Source: Lolium rigidum
Lineage: Eukaryota; Streptophyta; Magnoliopsida; Poales; Poaceae
Assembly (NCBI RefSeq): GCF_022539505.1
Contig: NC_061508.1
Span: 267,474,736 to 267,538,735, forward strand
Length of the DNA stretch: 64,000 bases
Reading direction: 5' to 3'
Part shown: positions 56,389 through 64,000 of the stretch, piece by piece
Layout: each line of letters starts with the position of its first letter
How positions within the stretch are numbered: the stretch's first letter is position 1
Notes under the pieces: generated by a model
What the model saw: only the letters and a program-made list of their open reading frames with translations
Databases searched by the model: none
What the model was told of the DNA's origin: nothing
Position numbers and translations under genes: made by a program

Positions 56389-58111
56389 TGATGTCTACGG
56401 GTGCTTCTATTCTTGTAGACAGGTGTTGGGCCTCCAAGAGCAGAGGTTTGTAGAACAACGACAAGTTTCCCTTAAGTGGATTACCCAAGGTTTATCGAAC
56501 TCGGGGAGGAAGAGGTCAAAGATATCCCTCTCATGCAACCCTGCAACCACAAAGCAAGAAGTCTCTTGTGTCCCCAACACACCTAATAGGTGCACTAGTT
56601 CGGCGAAGAGATAGTGAAATACAAGTGGTATGAATGAATATGAGCAGTAGTACGGCGCCGGAAAATAGCTCGCTGGCGTGCGGTTGATGGTAGTAATATT
56701 GCAGGAAGTAAACAAGCGGTAGTAACACAGTAAAACAAGTAACAAGCAGCGATAGCGATATTTAGGAACAAGGCCTAGGGAATAGACTTTCACTAGTGGA
56801 CACTCTCAACTTTGATCACATAACGAATAGATAAATGCATACTCTACACTCTCTTGTTGGATGATGAACACATTGCGTAGGATTACACGAACCCTCAATG
56901 CCGGAGTTAACAAGCTCCACAATTCAATGTTCATATTTAAGTAACCTTAGAGTGTAAGATAGATCAATACGACTAAACCAAGTACTAACGTAGCATGCAC
57001 ACTGTCACCTTCATGCTTATGTAGGAGGAATAATACACATCAGTACTATCATAGCAATAGTTAACTTCACAATCTACAAGAGATCATGATCATAGCATAA
57101 ACCAAGTACTAACACGGATGCACACACTGTCACCATTACATCGTGTAGGAGGAATAAAACTACTTTAATAACATCACTAGAGTAGCACATAGATAAATTG
57201 TGATACAAAACACATTGCAATCATAAAGAGATATAAATAAGCACTTCACTACGCCATTCATAACAGTGAATAAGTATTCTGTGAAATATAGCCTAAGAGA
57301 CCCACACGGTGCACACACTAGTCACCTTTACACACGTGGGACAAGGAGTCTCCGGAGATCACATAAGTAAAACTCACTTGACTAGCATAATGACATCTAG
57401 ATTACAAGCATCATCATATGAATCTCAATCATGTAAGGCAGCTCATGAGATTATTGTATTGAAGTACATAGGAGAGAGATGAACCACATAGCTACCGGTA
57501 CAGCCCCGAGCCTCGATGGAGAACTACTCCCTCCTCATGGGAGCAGCAGCGGTGATGAAGATGGCGGTGGAGATGGCAGCGGTGTCGATGGAGAAGCCTT
57601 CCGGGGGCACTTCCCCGTCCGGCAGGGTGCCGGAACAGAGACTCCTGTCCCCCAGATCTTGGCTTCGCGATGGCGGCGGCTCTGGATGGTTTCTGTGGGT
57701 TTCGTCCTCCGTATCAGGGTTTTCGCGACGGAGGCTTTAAATAGGCGAAGAGGCGGCGCAGGAGGGTCGAAGGGGTGCCCACACCATAGGGTGGCGCGGG
57801 CCCCCCCTGGCCGCGCCGGCCTGTGGTTTGGGTGGCCTGTGCCCCCTCTCTGGCGGTTCTCGTGTGTTCTGGATGCTTCCGGGCAAAATAGGAACCTGGG
57901 CGTTGATTTTGTCCGATTCCGAGAATATTTCGTTACTAGGATTTCTGAAACCAAAAACAGCAGAAAACGAGAACTGGCACTTCGGCATCTTGTTAATAGG
58001 TTAGTTCCAGAAAATGCACGAATATGACATAAAGTGTGCATAAAACATGTAGGTATCATCAATAAAGTAGCATGGAACATAAGAAATTATCGATACGTTG
58101 GAGACGTATCA
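56389..58111 (-). repeat. 5' LTR (1723 bp) of the non-autonomous element
   Basis: TGATGTCTACGGGTGCTTC to GAGACGTATCA, partner of 43252-44972 and flanked by GCGCC. Confidence 0.95.
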
Positions 58112-58118
58112 GCGCCTC

Positions 58119-58127
58119 TATTTATAG
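58119..58127 (-). promoter_or_regulatory. TATA box of the LARD-type LTR
   Basis: On the minus strand CTATAAATA followed by GAGG, a canonical plant TATA box in a GC-rich setting. The 14.9 kb element is inserted three bases further downstream (GCGCC duplication at 58112-58116), separating the box from its leader at 42780-43251. Confidence 0.65.
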
Positions 58128-60380
58128 GGCGAGGGGGTGGCCGTGGCGGAGCGGGCAGGTCGTCGACGACCTCGTCGTTATAGGGCGACGAAGGGGCAAG
58201 TGATGGGCGCGTCGTGTAGGCGACTGCTAGGCGATGCTAGAGCGCTTGATGGCATCGCTAGGGGAGGACGAGGGCATGCGGCATCATTGCCGTCCTTGTG
58301 GTACCGGCGCGGCAGAGCTTGATGATGTCGTCGTCTACAGCGTCGGCGATGGCCAATGGCGGTGTCTGGCGGTGTCCTGGTGCGGTGTGGAGGGTGCATG
58401 CACAAGGAGAGAGGAAGAGGAGCACGACAGCGACCAGGCGAGGCAGCGCTCTGGTGCGTCCAGAGACGTGTCCTTGCGCGCTCTGGCGCGCCACGACCGG
58501 CATGGGTGCGTCTGGGCGTGTGGCGTTCTGGCCAATGCCGTGATCTTTTCGAGCTAGGGATGGTACCAGCAGGCTTGAGAGAGTGTAGGGAGTCTAGTGG
58601 ACATGATGAGAGGGGCAGGAGAGGACCATGGCGATTGAGTGCGTGTGAGCTGTGCATGGTACACGGCATGGATGCAAGGGTGAGTATTTCTCCATTTTCT
58701 TCAAGGCTGCAGTACAAGGAATGATGTAGTGGACATAGGAGAGCAATGATCATCTCAGAACAAGAGAGGTTTAGTCTAAAATCCAGTGAATAAAAGAGTG
58801 TGTGTGCAAATGAAAATCATGCATGCCAAGTGTTCGATGAAATGGCCGCAAGAGAATTTTGTTTGAATTTTTGAAATCTTTTTGGTGGAGCTCATTTATA
58901 TAAATAATGTGACCCAATGATGATGGTGGTCTTCATTTTAGTGCTGATTTGCAAAGTTTCCAAAATGTGCTTATCTTCACATTACTCTCATGTAGCATTT
59001 TGTTTTATTCACCCTGGTCAACCTAGTCAGAGTCAACCTTGGTGGTCAACAACAAAATGGTTCACATTGACATGGTCTTGGATGAGGTGGCAAGTGTTGA
59101 CCAAGTTTGGTTTAAGAAAAGTCAAAACCAGGGGTGCAAAGTGGTGAAGATTTTATAAGATGGCCAAATAACCATTATCACATGTATGTTGGTTTTGCAT
59201 ATTTCTTTGATTTGATTCTGGTTTCTTTGATGCATTTGTGTTTTTTTTTTGATATACAAAGGTTTTACAAGCAAAGGATCAAGCTATGGTGGCCTTGGTT
59301 AAAGATTTGGTAAATTGGCCAAAGTGTATGTGAGGGAAATATGGGATTTTCTCACTATTTGATTTCCCTATTTTTGATTTGACTTTTCTTTACTCCAAAG
59401 TGATTCTTATTGTTTTAGAAACATTTTCAAACCATTGAAACCATTCCAAAAGGTCTAGCTCAAAAATTTGCAAAAATGGCCATAACACATGAGAGATGAT
59501 ATTCCTATTTTTCTTATTTTCCTCTTTCATTTATCTTGTATTACTTGGGCATGAGTTAGGATTCAATTAGTGTGAGATTAGTTCTAGATAGTGTTTCACA
59601 CCATTTGGTCAAGACATAATTGCTTAGATCAAGGTTTGGGTAAGTTAGTGATGTGCTACATATGCCTCTATGCATATGTGGCTTTTGATTTTTAATTTGA
59701 CTTGGCTTGACCCAATTGATGTTGTTGAGTGTTGAAATGGTATATAGAAGTGATCCAACCATTCACAACAATTCATAGGGTCAGGATACTCAAATTCACA
59801 AATTTGCCTTTTCTCACATATGCCTCTATGGTATTTTTATTTTATTTTTAATTTCTTTTGTTTCACCTTGGTTTTAATGTGATAAGTGCTAGGTGTGGTT
59901 CATGAAGGTTTTCCAATCTTCTAGACAAAGTAGAAAGGTTTAGGGTAAAGTTTCACAAGGATAGCCATAGGCACATATGCCCTTTTTTTATTTAATTTCA
60001 ATTCTTTTTATTTACTTTCTATTGGATGGTGATAAGAGGGATGAGGTTTAGGGTTTAGTGGGGTCTAGCAATAGTCCACCACTATTGAGAAAAGTAAGAT
60101 GGGTATTTGTCAAGATTTGCATACTAGGCTATATGCCCACATATGTCTTTTTATTTTATTTTAGTTTCTTCTTGTTTGACCTATTGGGTATTGAGAAGGT
60201 TAAGGTTTAGGGTTTTGTAATTCTGTTTAATGTAATACACAAACAATCATGGCAATAACACAGGAATTAAGCAGGGTCACTATGTGTCAAACTAAGTTTA
60301 ATAAAAGTTTTTTGTTGGTTCCAAAATTTGGGAATTTAGGAAATTAATTTTCTTTATTTTAAAATTTTTGGGATGTTACA
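58128..60380 (-). other. LARD LTR upstream part, no gene
   Basis: A GC-rich stretch (58128-58720) is followed by AT-rich sequence to the LTR terminus. Overlapping ORFs on both strands in the GC-rich part have no recognisable domain and reflect lack of stops. Confidence 0.5.
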
Positions 60381-61620
60381 GTAAATTAACTTGTACAACC
60401 ACACTAGGGGCTGTTCTAGCTATAAATAAACATGTGATCGCCACCGAGATCAAGGTGAGCATTCAACCAAACAAATATGGTATTAGAGCCTTCCTCTTCT
60501 ATTTCTGTCTAGCAACCAACCAGACCCATCCATGGCGACGTCCTCAACCATATCAACATCAATCATCAAGTCTCCGAGAAATTAACTCGTGAGAATTTTC
60601 TCTTATGGCGTGCCCAAGGTCTTCCAAAACTTTGCTCTATGGGAAGCGCAAGATGAAGAGATACTCGACTATCTGCTGAACTCTCTGTCCAAGGAGGTCC
60701 TCATCCAAGTGGCAGCGCTTACGAGCTCCAAGTCTATGTGGGATGCAACTGGCAGCATGTTCACCTCAACTTCAAGCTCACGGATTAACAACCATCACAT
60801 TGCTCTTGACAACGGCAGGAAGGAAAACAAGATAGTGGCAGTTTAATTCGCAGAGATGAAGTCATACGCTGAAGAGCTTGCCATGGCTGGTAAGCCACTT
60901 TCAGAAGACGAATTCATCTCCTATATTCTGGCAAGGCTCGACGAGAACTGCAATCCTCTTGTGTCGGCCCTGGATGTACGCACGGAGGAGGTCACTCTCG
61001 TTGAGTTGTTCGTGCAAATGTCGAACGTTGACCGGCGCGCTGAACTCCTCGGGGGATCAACCATGGACAGCAATGGTGGATTCAAGTCCTCAGAAAACTA
61101 CTCCGTGTCACGTGGTCGTGTACGTGGACATGGAGGTCCACCTTGTGGATGCAGCAATGGAGGCCGTGGCCAAAACCGTGGTGGTCGACCCCCTTCTACA
61201 ACAACAACAGGGGCACTGCCATCTCGCAACAACTCACATGGTGGTGGTGGACAATGCTCGGATCACATCAAGATCCCCTGCAAGTTTGTGGCAATCCCGA
61301 CCGTAGCGCACGGGATTGTTGGTATTGTTACAATGATGATGATCAAGAAGAGCACACCGCAAACATCGCCTCATATGGAGTCGATACAAACTAGTACATG
61401 GACAGCGGAGCAACAGACCATGTCACAAGTGAGCTGGAGAAGGTGACCATCCGCGACAAGTATCATATGAAAATTAACCATATTTGTCATTCAGTTAGTA
61501 AAACCCCCACTCACAAAATCCTCTTGAACAATATTCTACATGTGCCAGCTGCCTCCAAAAACCTTCTCTCAATCAATCGCATTACCCTTGATAATCATGC
61601 TTATATTGAATTTTGGCTAA
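60381..61620 (+). pseudogene. Copia LTR end, primer site, gag and protease remnant
   Basis: A TATA-like TATAAATAAA (60421) and the initiator-Met primer site TGGTATTAGAGCC (60478-60490) mark the end of a Copia 5' LTR. Gag begins at ATG 60532 and is broken by stops and shifts: an early piece (60589-60846), MKSYAEELAMAGKPLSEDEF (60856, a UBN2/Retrotran_gag_2 type domain), Gly/Arg-rich linkers and a degraded zinc knuckle (VCGNPDRSARDCWY, about 61290-61330). The protease active site DSGATDHVTSE is at about 61401, followed by ILLNNILHVPAASKNLLSI. The remnant ends at the Helitron terminus, so integrase and RT are absent. Confidence 0.8.
60478..60490 (+). other. Primer binding site, initiator tRNA-Met type
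   Basis: TGGTATTAGAGCC differs at one base from the standard TGGTATCAGAGCC of plant Copia elements. Confidence 0.75.
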
Positions 61621-63465
61621 CTAGCAGCATGGCCCTCGCAAATGCGAGGGCATCCTTTTTAATTTTTCGGAACTGACACTTTCCACTAAAGAAAATAGTA
61701 TAGTTCCATATTCCGCAAAAATAGTTAAATAGATGTTAGAAATTCAGGATTGTAGTTTGTGTTGTAATTCGCTGATATTTTCTGTAATAGATTGCAATTG
61801 TTTATTTTCATCTCAATGTGAACATGTCAGAATTTCTGTATCCCCGAGTAAGGTTTGCATCCTAGAACAGAATTCATGTTTTACAAACATTTATATCTCT
61901 TTGTATGTGATATAACTGAAATTATAAAATCACGATCTACCTAGGTTTGTGTATGAAGTTTTTATTGTACGGGGAGACGGTAGTAGGGCGTATTCTACCT
62001 AAGTTCCATCCATTTAATTGGAGATCCAATCTGGTAGATATACATGTAGATTGGCATGGATTTGAACCCTGTCTGCTGAATTATATATTTGGAATTTGCG
62101 GTAGCCTCCCTACGGAGGAAAAAAAATTCTATGTATGGTCAAGTTTTTTTTTCTTGGTTGCCTAAAATTACTGTAGGGACCTGAATTATTGGACGATATT
62201 TTGCCTGAGATATTCAAAACAAATTAATAAATTCTTCCAAAAGTACCTATTTTTTTATATTTGAGCAAATTATGTTAATACCGGTAATTTTTTGTCCGCT
62301 GAGAAAATATTGTTGTGAGATCCAATCAGGTAGATGTATATGTAGCTCGACATGGATCATACCATGTATTATGATTAATATATTTTGAATTTGCGGTAGC
62401 TGTTCTCTAGCTGAAAAAAAAATCTATGGATAGTCAAGTTTTTTTTCTCGGAAGGGTAGAAAAATAGCTACGTACCGTTTTCGTTGTTCACAATATGGAA
62501 ATATGGGCAGGCATTCCGCCCGAGATATTCAAAAAAAATTCATAAATTCTTTCAAACTATCTCAAAAATATTTAAATTGACCAAATTATATTAATATCGG
62601 CAAATTTATTCCAGTAGAAAAATACCGATTGTAGCCGGTAAAACTGATTTCCTGCAAAATTTCGGAAATACAAGCCAACAAAAATAACTTGCATACACTA
62701 CATATGTACTATATGGATCAGTACGTTATCGGCTTATATTATCACATCTACCGTGTAACTCCTCGCAAAAAAATATCTAGCATGTAACCATGGTCTAGCC
62801 TTGTTTTCATCTCAAGAAAAAACATTGCCATGTTTTTTTCCGTGAACAGACGTGCACCTACCAGACGATTGATGCTCTTTGGTTTTTTCCTTAGACACAT
62901 CGTAAGAAAATGAATCAGTTGTTTCTTGTTCCTTCCGTATATTATGTTGAACGGACGAACATATACCTGCAAGCTGCACCTTGTGCGGTTGTGCCATATG
63001 GAAACAAATCATTAGCAAACGTTATTTTTATTCTGGCAGATTGGTCTGACTGCTTGATTACAGGAAAACATATCCTGTATGTGATTTTCCTACCAAGATA
63101 GCTAGCGTACATGGTAGTCTTTTTAGCGGAGGATCTCTGTAACAAATAGCGCGTCAGATAAGTTAGATAGGTTACGTGAGTAATATTCTTTTATTAAATC
63201 ATAACCATAAATCTCTAATCTTTTTTTTTCTCACGTGACAATGATGAACCATCCTTATAGTCGGTGGATATGTATAAATACATTATGTGTCCATCTACGT
63301 GAAATGTTGTACATGACTCCAGTTTACGTAGCATTGCTAACTTTAAATCTTAACCATTATAATTAAGATCAACGGATAAAATAATTTAAATACATGTGGA
63401 TTAACGTGGTGTCTAACGTAGTGTCTCGTTTAAACATTCTCATTTTGCTTTTAGTATATAATAGA
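61621..63465 (-). mobile_element. Non-autonomous Helitron (H2), 1.85 kb
   Basis: On the minus strand it starts TCTATTATATACTAAAAG at 63465 and ends CTAG at 61621, with a hairpin GCCCTCGC...GCGAGGGC (61632-61651) close to the end. Flanks are A (61620) and T (63466). The termini match Helitron H1 at 17 of 18 5' positions. There are no replicase genes. The left flank is Copia and the right flank is Gypsy, which a simple insertion would not produce. Confidence 0.82.
62020..62452. repeat. Degenerate direct repeat inside Helitron H2
   Basis: About 140 bp starting GAGATCCAATC.GGTAGAT and ending near TATGGATAGTCAAGTTTTTT occurs at about 62020-62156 and, diverged, at about 62310-62452. Confidence 0.6.
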
Positions 63466-64000
63466 TAGATATTTTCTTATGCCTAGAGATATTTACGAGT
63501 CTTTAAATTTTTGGGGACTTTCTGAGGGAGGAGAAGAAATATCTCTTACCAATAATGATGTTATATTACCCATTGGAATTGCTGAAGGAGTGCACATAAA
63601 TTTTTTAGGGAGGATTGTATCTACTGATTATCTTGTTATTGAATGTGTAGGAAAAGGACAAATCACTCTTGGGCGATCACCGCTAAAACTCCTGGGAGCA
63701 AGGATTGATTTTGGGGAAGGTATCATGATCTTCACCACCTCAGAAGGTGGTTCTCATCGTTTCCCTATGAAAAATCTTAAAAATAAGAGAGGTATGAGGC
63801 TTCCGCCATTTATAATGTTGATGCTTCTTCACTTGATAATATTTGATGCTCGCATTTTTACTACGCCTAGCTGAAAAGCATTAAAAAAGGCGCTTATGGG
63901 AGACAACCCATATTTTATTTACAATATTTTTTCTTTTTGTTGAGTCTTAGAAGTTATTACTACTATAATTACATCTCCTTATAATTTTTATTTTGTGTTT
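63466..64000 (+). pseudogene. Gypsy aspartic protease remnant
   Basis: The open frame 63479-63874 encodes the distal half of a retropepsin domain: LMPRDIYESL (just after the missing active-site DLGAS), DYLVIECVGKGQITLGRSPL (in the position of ILGRPFL) and the C-terminal MRLPP. After the stop comes GCGCTTATGGGAGACAACCC, the same post-protease sequence as in the other gag-protease elements, so this is that type of element in plus orientation. Its upstream half is absent at the Helitron border. Confidence 0.7.

Larger units (their letters stand above)
43252..58111 (-). mobile_element. Complete non-autonomous Gypsy element, target duplication GCGCC
   Basis: LTRs at 43252-44972 and 56389-58111 with GCGCC at 43247-43251 and 58112-58116. 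The primer site (tRNA-Asp) is at 56361-56378. Without the nested element at 45732-53860 it is about 6.7 kb with about 3.3 kb internal. It encodes only one recognisable ORF (55581-56225), of unknown function, and no gag, protease or polymerase, so it must use proteins of other elements. Confidence 0.95.
38389..60380 (-). mobile_element. LARD-type solo LTR, about 5.5 kb without nested elements
   Basis: Plus-strand ends are TGTCAACACCCGGATTTTTA at 38389 and TTGGGATGTTACA at 60380. Read on the minus strand it starts TGTAACATCCC and ends GGGTGTTGACA. Removing the nested solo LTR (39421-41006) and nested element (43252-58111) with their duplications leaves about 5.5 kb. This length and terminal sequence fit the long LTRs of LARD elements such as Sukkula (established knowledge; family not verified). 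The flanks GAAAA and GTAAA agree at 4 of 5 bases, so the target duplication is only probable. Its GC-rich leader region codes for nothing I can support. Confidence 0.7.

Noticed and set aside
58137..58753. Several ORFs up to 191 codons in a GC-rich block
   Set aside because: They sit within the LARD-type LTR near its TATA box, overlap in many frames and have no recognisable domain.
1..64000. CRISPR arrays, phage or bacterial defence genes, rRNA and tRNA genes
   Set aside because: None seen; the repeats are LTRs and transposon duplications, and the tRNA-like matches are only primer binding sites.

Overview
This window is intergenic DNA of a large-genome cool-season grass (Pooideae: wheat, barley, oat or ryegrass type). 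Essentially every kilobase I could assign is transposable element, arranged as nested insertions, and I found no host gene, tRNA, rRNA or CRISPR array. The grass assignment rests on established knowledge: several LTRs open with TGATACGTCT, a start very common in Pooideae Ty3/Gypsy elements, and two grass-type Helitrons and a very long LTR of the LARD kind are present. Family names are deliberately left open because no database search was possible.

Left block (1-12418): the 3' part of a Gypsy 5' LTR (1-951) with a tRNA-Asp primer site and a degraded ORF, split by a 3.4 kb Helitron (1972-5363). Its internal region is then cut by another LTR (6182-7625), which is cut in turn by a minus-strand gag-protease-only Gypsy element (from 7626). 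That element runs into a 100-N scaffold gap (12419-12518).

Middle block (12519-37654): the 3' end of a plus-strand Gypsy element with a 386 bp LTR, abutting the truncated reverse transcriptase of a minus-strand Gypsy element (13665-19370, LTR 664 bp). That element sits in the 3' region of a larger minus-strand Gypsy element (19371-28920 plus LTR pieces at 28921-29036 and 37375-37654), which carries a spliced ORF antisense to its own pol. This larger element holds a 1.59 kb solo LTR in its gag (25232-26821) and a complete Gypsy element in its 5' LTR (29037-37374, target duplication AAACT). The latter holds a 385 bp solo LTR just downstream of its own TATA box.

Right block (37655-64000): a reconstructed ~5.5 kb LARD-type solo LTR (38389-60380) interrupted by a solo LTR (39421-41006) and by a complete non-autonomous Gypsy element (43252-58111, target duplication GCGCC). 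That element is interrupted by a complete gag-protease Gypsy element (45732-53860, target duplication CTAAC). To the right lie a Copia gag-protease remnant, a second Helitron (61621-63465) and a Gypsy protease remnant.

The elements are mostly non-autonomous: two encode only gag-protease and one only a short ORF of unknown function. A second theme is data quality. Differences between LTR pairs, and many frameshifts in the coding regions, fall at CAG/CTG trinucleotides (CAG to CGG, CGAG or CG), which looks more like residual consensus error than biology. No previously undescribed functional system is convincingly present. The most unusual signals are this CAG/CTG pattern, the Helitron with mismatched flanks, the triplicated PPT-like motif and the conserved ORF of unknown function.
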